The notes under the pieces: generated by a model
What the model saw: only the letters and a program-made list of their open reading frames with translations
What the model was told of the DNA's origin: nothing
Databases searched by the model: none
Source of the DNA: Microbacterium proteolyticum
Lineage (GTDB): Bacteria > Actinomycetota > Actinomycetes > Actinomycetales > Microbacteriaceae
Direction: 5' to 3'
Length of the DNA: 64,000 nt
Assembly: GCF_030818075.1 (NCBI RefSeq)
Contig: NZ_JAUSZZ010000001.1
Coordinates: forward strand, 2,790,001 to 2,854,000
Made by a program: the position numbers and the translations under genes
Shown here: positions 45,972-54,056 of the stretch, one piece after another
Position numbering within the stretch: the first letter of the stretch is position 1
How the letters are laid out: the number at the start of each line of letters is the position of its first letter

Positions 45972-48533
45972 ATGGCGGAGCAGACGGTGCGTATCGGCGG
46001 GCACCGCTTGCGGCTGTCGAACCTCGACAAGGTGCTCTACCCCGAGACCGGCACCACCAAGGGCGAGGTCGTCGACTACTACTCGCGCATCGCCCCGCGC
46101 CTGCTCCACCACGTCGCCGATCGCCCCGTCACCCGCAAACGCTGGCCGGACGGGGTGGGCACCGAGACGGATGCCACCGAGCCCTTCTTCGCCAAGGCGC
46201 TCGAGCCCGGTGCCCCGGCGTGGGTGCGGCGGTTCCCGATCGATCACTCCTCCGGCGCGAAGGACTACCCCCTCGTCGACTACCTGCCGACGCTGGTGTA
46301 CCTGGCGCAGGTCGCCAGCCTCGAGTTGCACGTGCCGCAGTGGCGGTTCTCCCCCGACGGGGAACGCCAGAACCCCGACCGCCTCGTGCTCGACCTCGAC
46401 CCGGGTCCGGGCGTGGGTCTGCCCGAATGCGCCGAGGTCGCACGGTGGGCACGCGCGATCCTGCAGGACATCGGCCTGGACCCGCTGCCGGTCACGAGCG
46501 GCAGCAAGGGCATCCACCTCTACGCCCACCTCGACGGTCGGCAGTCGAGCGACGCGGCGAGCGCGATCGCGAAGGAACTCGCGCGGGCGATCGAAGCCGA
46601 TCACCCCGACCTCGTGGTCAGCCAGATGGCCAAGGCGGCGCGCCCCGGCAAGGTCTTCATCGACTGGAGCCAGAACAACGGCTCGAAGACGACGATCGCC
46701 CCGTACTCGCTCCGGGGCAGGGCGCAGCCGACCGTGGCCGCGCCCCGCACGTGGGACGAGCTCGACGACCCCGACCTACGCCACCTGCTGTTCACCGAGG
46801 TGCTCGCGCGCACGGGCGACCCGCTCGCCCCCGTCGAGCGCGACAGCGGTCCCCTGCGTTCGTACATCTCCAAGCGCACGGCGGGGAGGACACCGGAGCC
46901 CGTTCCGCAGGCTCCGCACGGTGAGGCCGCGCCCGAGGGGCTCCCCCGCTTCGTCATCCAGGAGCACCACGCCACCCGCCTGCACTGGGACCTCCGCCTC
47001 GAACACGACGGCGTACTGGTCAGCTGGGCGGTTCCGAAAGGCGTACCGCCGACGACGGCGAAGAACAGCCTCGCCGTCATGACCGAGGATCACCCGATGC
47101 AGTACCTCGACTTCGCGGGGGAGATCCCCCGCGGCGAGTACGGCGCCGGCATCATGACCGTCTGGGACACCGGCACCTACGAGCTCGAGAAGTGGCGCGA
47201 CGACGAGGTGATCGCCACCCTGCAGGGTCGCGACGACGGCCCGCTCGGCCGCGTGCGCGTCGCCCTCATCCGCACCGAGGGTCGCGGCGAGAAGTCGCAG
47301 TGGCTGCTGCACCGGATGAAGACGGATGCCGATGGCCGCCCGCAGAGCGAGGGAGCACCGGTGGTCCCGCTCGACCACGGGGCGCATGCTGCCGCGTCCA
47401 CGCCGGAGACCGCCGCGCCCACCGACGACCCGGAAGCATCCGCGACGGCGACGCCGAAGCACCACTCCCCCGCCGCACCCCCGAAGGAATCGGAAATACC
47501 CGCGAGGACGACGACGTCCAAGACCCCACACCGCTCCCCCACCGCCGCCGACCTTCGCCCGATGCTCGCGACCTCCGCGACCCCGGGCCTCGCGCGTGCC
47601 GCCGCCGAGCGGTGGGGCCGGGCGTGGGTGGAGATGAAGTGGGACGGCATCCGGGGTCTCGGCATCTGGGATGGCGAGCGGCTGCGGCTGCGTTCGCGCA
47701 ACGGCAACGACCTCACCGCGACCTACCCTGAACTGACCACGGCCGACCTGGGCCTCGGCCCCGAGCCCGCGGTCGTCGACGGCGAGATCGTCGCCCTCGA
47801 CGAGCAGGGCCGACCGAGCTTTCCTCGCCTGCAGAAGCGCATGAACCTCGCCCAGCCGCGCGAGATCGACCGCGAGGCCCGGCGCACCCCCGTCCAGCTC
47901 TACCTGTTCGATGTCCTCACCGTGGGCGATCGCGACGTCGCCTCCCTGCCGCTGGTCGAGCGGCGCGGCATCCTGGAATCTCTGGCACGGGATGCCGCTG
48001 CCCCCGTCGTCGTTCCGCCGGTCTTCGACGACGTGGATGCGGCCGTCGCCACGAGCGGCCGCTTCGGGCTCGAGGGTGTCGTCGTCAAAGACCCGTCGTC
48101 GACCTACCGCCGCGGCGAACGGTCGGAGCTCTGGCTCAAGGTGAAGCACTCACGCACGCAGGAGGTCGTGATCGGCGGCATCCGCCCGGGTAAAGGAAAC
48201 CGTTCGGGCACGATCGGGTCGTTGCTGGTCGGTGTACCCGGCCCGGAGGGGTTGCAGTACGCCGGCCGCGTCGGTTCGGGTTTCGGCGAGCAGACCCTCG
48301 CGCGGCTCACCGAGTTGCTCGGCCCCCTCGGCAGCGAGGAGAACCCGTTCGTGGGGGTTCCCGCGGCCGATACGCGCGATGCCGTGTGGATACGCCCCGA
48401 GCTCGTCGCCGAGGTCGAGTTCGCGGAGTTCACGCCCGGTGGCATCCTGCGGCAGGCGCGGTGGCGAGGGCTGCGGCCCGACAAGAACGCGGGCGACGTC
48501 GTGCGGGAGGACTCGCTCTCAAGCGGAGGGTGA
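45972..48533 (+). CDS. ligD: Multifunctional NHEJ DNA ligase LigD
   Basis: 853 residues in the order polymerase, phosphoesterase, ligase, as in mycobacteria. The polymerase/primase domain spans about 1-300, with metal Asp pair 141/143 in LVLDLDPGPGVG and SGSKGIHLY. The 3'-phosphoesterase spans about 325-455, with metal His in EHHATRLHWDLRLEHDG. A low-complexity linker of Ala/Pro/Thr follows (about 455-525). The ATP-dependent ligase spans about 530-853, with nucleophile Lys556 in VEMKWDGIRG, DGEIVALDEQGRPSF, EGVVVKDPSSTY and ELWLKVKHSR. It works with Ku in end joining. Leaderless promoter. Confidence 0.96.
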   Translation: MAEQTVRIGGHRLRLSNLDKVLYPETGTTKGEVVDYYSRIAPRLLHHVADRPVTRKRWPDGVGTETDATEPFFAKALEPGAPAWVRRFPIDHSSGAKDYPLVDYLPTLVYLAQVASLELHVPQWRFSPDGERQNPDRLVLDLDPGPGVGLPECAEVARWARAILQDIGLDPLPVTSGSKGIHLYAHLDGRQSSDAASAIAKELARAIEADHPDLVVSQMAKAARPGKVFIDWSQNNGSKTTIAPYSLRGRAQPTVAAPRTWDELDDPDLRHLLFTEVLARTGDPLAPVERDSGPLRSYISKRTAGRTPEPVPQAPHGEAAPEGLPRFVIQEHHATRLHWDLRLEHDGVLVSWAVPKGVPPTTAKNSLAVMTEDHPMQYLDFAGEIPRGEYGAGIMTVWDTGTYELEKWRDDEVIATLQGRDDGPLGRVRVALIRTEGRGEKSQWLLHRMKTDADGRPQSEGAPVVPLDHGAHAAASTPETAAPTDDPEASATATPKHHSPAAPPKESEIPARTTTSKTPHRSPTAADLRPMLATSATPGLARAAAERWGRAWVEMKWDGIRGLGIWDGERLRLRSRNGNDLTATYPELTTADLGLGPEPAVVDGEIVALDEQGRPSFPRLQKRMNLAQPREIDREARRTPVQLYLFDVLTVGDRDVASLPLVERRGILESLARDAAAPVVVPPVFDDVDAAVATSGRFGLEGVVVKDPSSTYRRGERSELWLKVKHSRTQEVVIGGIRPGKGNRSGTIGSLLVGVPGPEGLQYAGRVGSGFGEQTLARLTELLGPLGSEENPFVGVPAADTRDAVWIRPELVAEVEFAEFTPGGILRQARWRGLRPDKNAGDVVREDSLSSGG

Positions 48534-48555
48534 GGCACCGTCGCGAGAGCGTTTC

Positions 48556-49403
48556 TCATCGGCGCAGCCAGTCGCGAACGGCGGTGACGACCGCCGCCGC
48601 GCCGACGACGGGTGCGAGGTGGCCGACCTCGCCGAAGACGATGACCTCCGCGTGACCGGGGAATGCCGCCTGGAGCTCATAGGCCTGCTCGAGCGGAAGC
48701 CACGGGTCGTCGCGGCCCCACCCGATCCGCACGGCGCATCGGGTCGCGTGCAGCGCGTCCGCAATCGCGCGAGTGTCCGATGAGGCGACACCGACGATCT
48801 GCCGGTAGAACGACGCTTGGCCGCGGGCATCCAGCCAGGGGCTCGCGAGCATGTCGACGATTCCCGCCCTCTCGCGCGGCGGGAGCGCCGTGGAGATGTA
48901 CTCCCTCACCAAGGCGGCATGCAGATTCGCGGGCAGCCGGGCGAAGACCTCCGCGTGCTCGGCTACGAGGACGAAGAAGGGCGAGCCCCACGGATCGAGG
49001 GTCACGATGTCCCACAGGAACAGATCAGCGAAGTCGGCGCCGTGCAAAAGATGCGCCATGAGGGCCACAGCGCCGCCGATGTCGTGCGCCACCACGTGCG
49101 GACGCCGCAGCCCCAGAGCTGCAGCAGGGCGACCAACCGCTCCGCCTGTGCACGCAGATCGGTCGCCACGGTGGCATCCCGGTCGGACTCTCCGTATCCC
49201 GGCATGTCCCAGAGGAACACGCGGTAGTCCCGGCTGAGCTCGCGCGCCACCTGCGCCCAGACGCGCGAAGACCACGGCGTGCCGTGACACAACACGACCT
49301 CGCCGCGCGCTGCCCCGACGGGCTCGAGGACCCACGTGGCGAGCGAGGTCTCGCCCATCATCACGAAGCGCGGGTCGGGCAGGGTCGGGTCGTATGTCAC
49401 CAT
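48556..49403 (-). pseudogene. Alpha/beta hydrolase, frameshifted near 49105
   Basis: It begins MVTYDPTLPDPRF and has the oxyanion-loop HGTPWSSRVWAQVAREL and DMPGYGESDRD. At LQLWG the frame breaks; the other frame continues LRRPHVVAHDIGGAVALMAHL (the nucleophile elbow, with Asp in HDIGG as in haloalkane-dehalogenase-like enzymes), then DPWLPLEQAYELQAAFPGHA and the catalytic His in FGEVGHLAPVVG. One base added in CTCTGGGGCTGCGG restores a protein of about 282 residues. The promoter is a perfect MerR-type site, so the break is recent or a sequencing error. Substrate unknown. Confidence 0.8.
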
Positions 49404-49409
49404 GGCTCG

Positions 49410-49440
49410 ACGGTAAAACCTCAGGTCGACCTGAGGTCAA
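49410..49440 (-). promoter_or_regulatory. MerR-type promoter of the hydrolase gene with 20-bp dyad operator
   Basis: On the minus strand, -35 TTGACC and -10 TACCGT are separated by 19 bases, and the ATG follows after six bases. The spacer carries the perfect palindrome ACCTCAGGTCGACCTGAGGT (49418-49437). Overlong 19-bp spacers with a central dyad are the hallmark of promoters activated by DNA distortion by MerR proteins. Confidence 0.8.
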
Positions 49441-49456
49441 GACGAAAGGAGCGATC

Positions 49457-49936
49457 GTGAAGATCGGCGAGGCCTCCCGACGTGTCGGCGTTCCTGCGCA
49501 CGTCCTTCGGCACTGGCACGACAGCGGTGTCGTCGTTCCGGACCGCACCGCGACGGGGCACCGGGTGTACACCGACGAGCACGTGCGACGATTCCGCGTC
49601 GTCCAGGCGTGCCAGGAAGTCGGGATGAGCCTCGAGGAGATCCGGCACGTGCTGCACCGCGACGAGGCGGGCCGCACCGAGATCATCGAACGACGGCTCG
49701 ACTGGATCCGCGCTCAGCGCGATCGGCTTGCGCAGGCCGAGGCGTTCCTGCAGCACGTCGTCGACTGCACGCACGACATGCTCACCCGATGCCCTTCGTG
49801 CGCCCGCTACCCCGACACGTCGTCGCTCTCGCTCCCGACGACGCCACGACCGGATGCGTCGTCAATCGCTCGCGGAGACCGCGGCGGCCCGGACCCTTTC
49901 CCACGCTCCGGAACCACCCTCAGCACAGGTGGCTGA
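49457..49936 (+). CDS. MerR-family transcriptional regulator
   Basis: 159 residues. The N-terminal MerR winged helix is MKIGEASRRVGVPAHVLRHW (GTG-initiated), then the wing HRVYTDEHVRRFRVVQACQE and EVGMSLEEIRHVLHR. A coiled-coil dimer helix (EIIERRLDWIRAQRDRLAQA) follows. A cysteine cluster C-x7-C-x2-C (DCTHDMLTRCPSC) could bind a metal or cluster, recalling SoxR and metal sensors. An AAGGAG site fixes the GTG at 49457. It is divergent from the hydrolase gene, whose promoter it very likely controls. The last about 30 residues are low complexity and the stop lies inside a REP-like palindrome. Confidence 0.9.
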   Translation: MKIGEASRRVGVPAHVLRHWHDSGVVVPDRTATGHRVYTDEHVRRFRVVQACQEVGMSLEEIRHVLHRDEAGRTEIIERRLDWIRAQRDRLAQAEAFLQHVVDCTHDMLTRCPSCARYPDTSSLSLPTTPRPDASSIARGDRGGPDPFPRSGTTLSTGG

Positions 49937-49952
49937 GCCCGTCGAAGCCACC
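49928..49952. repeat. REP-like palindrome with changed arms
   Basis: GGTGGCTGAGC ... GTCGAAGCCACC keeps the core of the repeat family. Both arms are changed in a compensating way (CCC/GGG to GGC/GCC), which preserves the stem. It covers the merR stop codon. Confidence 0.75.
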
Positions 49953-50006
49953 GGCACCCGCCGGAACCCTGGCCGGCTCGAGGTCCTCCGCCACGACCCG
50001 TCGCCG

Positions 50007-50924
50007 TTACGCGTGCCGCGTGTCGTGCTCGACGTGGCCGGCGGGCTCGAGCTGGAACGTCGAGTGCTCCACGTCGAAGTGGTCACTCAGGCACTCCTGC
50101 AGAGACGACAGGATGCCGGCGGCCCGGCCGTCCGAAAACGCGGCGTCGTCGACGATCACGTGCGCGCTGAACACCGGCGCGCCGCGGGTGAGCTGCCACA
50201 CGTGCACGTCGTGCACATCGACGACGCCGTCGGCTTCGCGCAGGTGCTCGCGGATCTCGGCGACGTGCACACCGACGGGTGCCGACTCGGTCAAGACGAC
50301 GACCACCTCGCGCAGCAGGCCGATGGCCCGCGGCACGATCATCAGAGCGATGAGCAGCGAGGCGATGGCATCCGCCTGCGTGAAGCCGGTCGCGACGATG
50401 ACGACGGCGGCGAGGATGACGGCCACCGAGCCGATCAGATCGCCCAGCACTTCGAGGTACGCGCCCCGGACGTTGATGCTGCGTTTCTGCGCCCGGCCGA
50501 GCAGCCACATCGACACGGCGTTCGCGATCATGCCGACGCTCGCGACGACGAGCATGAGCCCGCCCTGCACCTCCGCCTCGGCCGGCGCAAGCAGTCGCTG
50601 GACGGCTTCGATCCCCACCCACACGCACAGCACGATCAGGATCGCGCCGTTCGCCAGGGCACCGAGCACCTCCGCGCGCTGATACCCGTAGGTCTGCCGG
50701 TCGTCGGCCGGTCGGGCAGCGATCGCCGTCGCGATGAGAGCGACGACCAGGGCCGCTGCGTCGGTGAACATGTGCGCCGCGTCGGCCAACAGGGCGAGCG
50801 AGCCCGACAGGATCGCCCCGACGATCTGCACGACCATCACGGTCGCGGTCAGGCCGAGCGCTGTCGCGAGCAGGCGCCTGTTGCTGGCATCCCGGATGCC
50901 GCCGGCGGGCGCGTGATCGTGCAT
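50007..50924 (-). CDS. Cation diffusion facilitator metal exporter
   Basis: A 305-residue CDF transporter (CzcD/ZitB type) that exports Zn, Co or similar ions in exchange for protons. Six membrane segments. Metal-site motifs are ALLADAAHMFTDAAAL in TM2 (HxxxD) and EVLGDLIGSVAV in TM5; the C-terminal cytoplasmic dimer domain contains VVDVHDVHVWQLTRG. A His-rich N-terminus (MHDHAP) and C-terminus (GHVEHDTRHA) may gather metal. Leaderless: TAGCCT is six bases before the ATG. Confidence 0.93.
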   Translation of the reverse strand: MHDHAPAGGIRDASNRRLLATALGLTATVMVVQIVGAILSGSLALLADAAHMFTDAAALVVALIATAIAARPADDRQTYGYQRAEVLGALANGAILIVLCVWVGIEAVQRLLAPAEAEVQGGLMLVVASVGMIANAVSMWLLGRAQKRSINVRGAYLEVLGDLIGSVAVILAAVVIVATGFTQADAIASLLIALMIVPRAIGLLREVVVVLTESAPVGVHVAEIREHLREADGVVDVHDVHVWQLTRGAPVFSAHVIVDDAAFSDGRAAGILSSLQECLSDHFDVEHSTFQLEPAGHVEHDTRHA

Positions 50925-50930
50925 AACGCC

Positions 50931-50936
50931 AGGCTA
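50931..50936 (-). promoter_or_regulatory. -10 box of leaderless CDF gene
   Basis: TAGCCT on the minus strand, exactly six bases before the ATG at 50924. Confidence 0.5.
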
Positions 50937-51052
50937 AGACGGGTGCTGCGCCTGTCGCCCTCGTTCCGGCAAGTCGGGAATGAGAACCGCCCTCAGCCTT
51001 CCCATACGGAGACTGGGGGCACGGACCCCGTGTCCATCTCGTGTCCCAGATC

Positions 51053-51400
51053 ATGGCCGGAAGCATCGTGTTCGGCGGGATCTCAGAGGCGTATTACGAG
51101 TACGCCCACGAGAGGACCCGTTCCATATCCCAACCTCAGAAACTGCCTTCTGGCAACTTCCGCATCCGTGTGAAGGGGCCGGACGGTTCCGACACAGCGT
51201 GACCGCCGACAGCATCCGGGAGGTGCAGGAGGAGGCGAAACGGAAGACGGCCGAGCTGTGGACCGAGAAGCCCACGACGGCCAAGCGACAGCCCCGACAG
51301 AAGGTCATCGAAACCCGGTTTGATCTGTTCGCAGAGGAGTGGCTGCACACCCGCCGCCCTGGGGAGCGCCACCGCAACGTTCACGGCGCTTCTGGTCCAG
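51053..51400 (+). pseudogene. Degenerate phage/integrase N-terminal fragments
   Basis: Two short overlapping frames. The first (51053-51202) includes QKLPSGNFRIRVKGPDG, similar in style to the N-terminal arm-binding domain of tyrosine integrases. The second (from GTG 51199) reads VTADSIREVQEEAKRKTAEL, then RFDLFAEEWL, similar to the next part of such proteins, and then loses coding character. No catalytic domain remains. Low-confidence reading. Confidence 0.3.
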
Positions 51401-51589
51401 GTGCTGGGCCTGGTAATCGTCGCTGGCGGTCTCGGCGCGGGCCTCGACAGCGTGCAGCAGAAGTTGGAGACGGTGGAGAAGCAGACCAACGGCACCCTGT
51501 CGGCGCTGCGTGAGGACAACGACCGACTGCACGCCGAGAACGCCAAGCTCAACCGCCAGCTCCATCCAGAGGACTCCGCGGACCACTGA
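51320..51589 (+). CDS. Phage-type small membrane protein with coiled coil
   Basis: About 89 residues from a TTG; the true start is unclear. One membrane segment (ALLVQVLGLVIVAGGLGAGL) is followed by a heptad-like helix (VQQKLETVEKQTNGTLSALR, then EDNDRLHAENAKLNRQL). This layout is typical of small actinophage membrane proteins near lysis or tail genes (DUF2746-like). Probably a prophage remnant; its upstream end may be truncated. Confidence 0.45.
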   Translation: MICSQRSGCTPAALGSATATFTALLVQVLGLVIVAGGLGAGLDSVQQKLETVEKQTNGTLSALREDNDRLHAENAKLNRQLHPEDSADH

Positions 51590-51595
51590 CGCTAG

Positions 51596-52408
51596 CTATT
51601 CGTCCTCGGGTGGGTTCACTGCGAAGTGAAAGAAGGCGTGGCCGTCGTACCAGTCACTGCGGTGGAACTTCGACGTGCTCGCCATGCGCACGTGGACCGT
51701 CCGCTGCTCACCCACGTCAGCCGCGGTCATCTGGTATCGCAGTACGACTTCCGATCCTGTGGCGTCTGGATCGCGGTCCAGGCGCGTTTTCGTGGCGAGA
51801 CCTTCCATCAGTCCGCCGGAGAATATCCACCATTCGAGGTCGAACCCTCTGGCTGCAACGGCGCTCGCCCGCACTTCCACCCAGTCGCCAACGTCGAGGC
51901 GGGGACGTTCGGGATGGCTATAGATGTCGGCGGGGGTAACCGAACTGCGTCCCAGTTGGTCGGTCGCGGACTCGATACGCGGGTAGTACCTTGTTTCGCT
52001 CCCCGATGTTCCCCGGAAGATGGCGACCTGATTCTGCACCTGCTGCGCGCCACCGGACAGAAGGTCGCGCTCGAACGGCAGGATCACACGGTTGTGCTGG
52101 GCCGGGTTCCGATAGTCGTTCACCAACGCGAACATCACTTTCAGGCGTGCCAAATCCTGGAACACGGGCTTGAACTTCTCCCAGTTGGACTCCACTAGGC
52201 GGGTGAGTTGTGTCGTCTCCGTGTAGTCGAGAAGGTCAGTGCTCGCGACTGCGCCGTCACGCTTCTTCTCGTCGGTGGTCTGCTTCTCCTCCAGCTTTTC
52301 AACAGCCTCACTCTGGAGCTTCGTCTTCCACTCCGGCAGCACCTCCCGGATGGCGCTTCGTAGCGCACTCTCAAAGACCGCCACCGACTCGCTGGGTTCA
52401 AGTGCCAT
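51596..52408 (-). CDS. HEPN-motif protein, possible defence or toxin
   Basis: 270 residues. A helical N-terminal half contains SNWEKFKPVFQDLARLKVMF and then NDYRNPAQHNRVIL, a HEPN-type R-x4-H motif (Arg100, His105) as in Swt1-like HEPN domains, which are often RNases. A C-terminal beta-rich domain of about 120 residues follows (VGDWVEVRASAVAARGFDLE, YQMTAADVGEQRTVHVRM). The ATG at 52408 has TATCCT six bases upstream. It lies in a small remnant element. No antitoxin of a known family is adjacent; the divergent 102-residue gene is the only candidate partner. Confidence 0.7.
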   Translation of the reverse strand: MALEPSESVAVFESALRSAIREVLPEWKTKLQSEAVEKLEEKQTTDEKKRDGAVASTDLLDYTETTQLTRLVESNWEKFKPVFQDLARLKVMFALVNDYRNPAQHNRVILPFERDLLSGGAQQVQNQVAIFRGTSGSETRYYPRIESATDQLGRSSVTPADIYSHPERPRLDVGDWVEVRASAVAARGFDLEWWIFSGGLMEGLATKTRLDRDPDATGSEVVLRYQMTAADVGEQRTVHVRMASTSKFHRSDWYDGHAFFHFAVNPPEDE

Positions 52409-52414
52409 GAACGC

Positions 52415-52456
52415 AGGATAGTCAGATGCGCCCCGGGGACCGGGGGTCGATATCCT
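52415..52456. promoter_or_regulatory. Back-to-back leaderless promoters
   Basis: TATCCT on the minus strand at 52415-52420 precedes the HEPN gene ATG by six bases. TATCCT on the plus strand at 52451-52456 precedes the GTG of the 102-residue gene by six bases. Confidence 0.6.
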
Positions 52457-52462
52457 CTGGGG

Positions 52463-52771
52463 GTGAATCCCAGGTTGCGACTCGCTATCGACGCCCTCCT
52501 CAACGCCGTGCTCGTCATCGACGAAGACGCCAATCCCGCCGTCGTCCAGCGCCGGTACGAAGAGGCTTTGGCCCCGGCGCTGGACGACATGCGGGAGCCC
52601 GACAACACCAATGTCAGCTATCTCGTCAGCGCTGCAACCAGCATCATCCACGAACTCATGGGGAGCATCGTCAACGCGCAGGGCGTCACCAAGAGCGATA
52701 TCGCGGAGGTACTCAGGAAGACCTACGAGCGGCAATCGGAAGTCTCAGACTCCGACGGCCACGGACGCTGA
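52463..52771 (+). CDS. Small helical protein divergent from HEPN gene
   Basis: 102 residues, acidic and all-helical (RLAIDALLNAVLVIDEDANP, NVSYLVSAATSIIHELMGSI). It starts at GTG with a leaderless promoter. It shares a 54-bp promoter region with the HEPN gene, so the two are probably co-regulated. A partner or antitoxin role is possible but not shown. A hairpin AGCCCCTC/GAGGGGCT follows the stop. Confidence 0.6.
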   Translation: MNPRLRLAIDALLNAVLVIDEDANPAVVQRRYEEALAPALDDMREPDNTNVSYLVSAATSIIHELMGSIVNAQGVTKSDIAEVLRKTYERQSEVSDSDGHGR

Positions 52772-53139
52772 CCTAACTCGACAGCCCCTCGTCCATCCAG
52801 CGTGAGGGGCTTCGTCGTGTCCCGTTCGTGTCCCAGAGTTGGCCCGCGCGCTAGGCTAATTCTACCTAGAGAACGCCGCCATTTCGCGAAGTATCGGCCC
52901 TGACCAACCAGCGTCGGGAATGAGAACCGGTGTCACGGATTGCGGCCATCGTTCACCGCGGTCGCCGGGTCTTCGACGTTCGCCGACTGCCGGGCGGCGC
53001 CGCGCACATTGCTCATCCGGCGACGGCGTCGCCAGCCGAGAGGGTCGGATGCTGCATGGCTGGCCCGACGCCGAGTGGGTTCCCCTCCCGTCGCGATGGA
53101 CCAGGGTGACGTGAGCGTCACGCGGAACACGCCGTTCTT
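52772..53139. other. Intergenic region, 368 bp
   Basis: Contains the terminator hairpin after the 102-residue gene (about 52784-52812), the repeated GTGTCCC motifs and the right copy of GTCGGGAATGAGAACCG. No convincing gene. Confidence 0.5.
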
Positions 53140-53496
53140 CTACCTGTGCGCGTCGCGAAGGCGGTCTCGCGCGTTCTGAACTGCCGTGGCGTAGTCGGGT
53201 GAGAACGTCACGGTCAACGCTGATTCGAATGCCGCTTCGAGATCCCACAGAACTCTTTCTTCAGCCTGATCGACGAATCGACCTTCGCGGTGTTCGGCAT
53301 TTTCTCGACAAAGCAATTCGTACAAAACTAATGCCTCGTCGTGAGACACTCTCAGAACAAACTGCGTGACGCCCGTCTCGCCACGACTCTGATTCATTTC
53401 CACGTCATACCACGCGTCGGCGGGAGAAGACCACATACCCGCGACTGGACCGACCACCTCGACATGTGTCAGTCGTCGGCACTGTTCGCCACGCAT
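53140..53496 (-). CDS. Hypothetical protein, possible orphan immunity
   Basis: 118 residues, acidic, with alternating strands and helices (VTQFVLRVSHDEALVLYELL, EERVLWDLEAAFESALTVTF). The longest start overlaps the upstream gene by 28 bases and adds residues that look protein-like (HVEVVGPVAGMWSSPADAWY), so it is preferred over MNQSRG at 53397. It is last in a row of small, lower-GC genes downstream of the Rhs locus. Family not recognised. Confidence 0.6.
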   Translation of the reverse strand: MRGEQCRRLTHVEVVGPVAGMWSSPADAWYDVEMNQSRGETGVTQFVLRVSHDEALVLYELLCRENAEHREGRFVDQAEERVLWDLEAAFESALTVTFSPDYATAVQNARDRLRDAHR

Positions 53497-54056
53497 CGTG
53501 ACAGCGAGTCGACGAAGTCATCAACCTCATCTGGATGATAGCCAGTGATGGAGTGCATCTCTTCGGAGCCGACGTACGAGCGCATTTCCTTGGCACAGGC
53601 CAGAGCGATACTCAACGTGTTGCGCGTTGCAACGATCCGGAGCACTCCACCACTCTTCGACAAGTCCGCTTCCTGAGCAACCTGTCGTGCGCGTGCCTCT
53701 ACGACGGCCCGCTCGCCGAATGGGATGAATAAGCGAAGAATCCTGGCTGCAGGGTGCCCTCCGACCTCAGAATCGAGGTCGCTGTTCAATATCGCAGCGA
53801 GAGAACGCTGCACATCCGATCGCATGACCCCCATCCCTATCCAAAAATCTGGCCGTCTATGAGCGGCCTCCAGAGCTTCTCTGAAACTCGATATGAGCAA
53901 TGAGACATCATCTCTCGCGACGTTCAAGAGAACGACGGGCGTGGCTACCGCGCTCTCAACGACGCGAACACGTGCAACATTTTCAATCAGAATTGGCTTG
54001 GTCTTTCTCCTCGGAGAGCCCGATTCTGCATCGGAGAAACTCTCTCTGTGAGGCAC
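53469..54056 (-). CDS. Hypothetical protein, 195 residues
   Basis: A soluble alpha/beta protein (ATPVVLLNVARDDVSLLISS, ILRLFIPFGERAVVEARARQ, GYHPDEVDDFVDSLSRCV). It overlaps the upstream membrane-protein gene by 70 bases, an unusually long overlap that could mean a later true start or one protein split by a frameshift. Codon use fits a coding region. Function unknown; position suggests an accessory of the polymorphic toxin locus. Confidence 0.55.
   Translation of the reverse strand: MPHRESFSDAESGSPRRKTKPILIENVARVRVVESAVATPVVLLNVARDDVSLLISSFREALEAAHRRPDFWIGMGVMRSDVQRSLAAILNSDLDSEVGGHPAARILRLFIPFGERAVVEARARQVAQEADLSKSGGVLRIVATRNTLSIALACAKEMRSYVGSEEMHSITGYHPDEVDDFVDSLSRCVANSADD

Larger units (their letters stand above)
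50972..52930. mobile_element. Small element remnant with direct-repeat ends
   Basis: GTCGGGAATGAGAACCG is repeated at about 50973-50989 and 52914-52930. Inside each end there is also a copy of TCGTGTCCCAGA preceded by GTGTCC. Between them lie integrase- and phage-like fragments, a HEPN-motif gene and a small divergent gene. It resembles attachment sites with arm-type repeats around a largely deleted prophage; boundaries are tentative. Confidence 0.45.

Noticed and set aside
52933..53179. Small frames in the gap after the 102-residue gene
   Set aside because: Arg/Ser-rich, no promoter or ribosome site, and they overlap the repeated attachment-like sequence.
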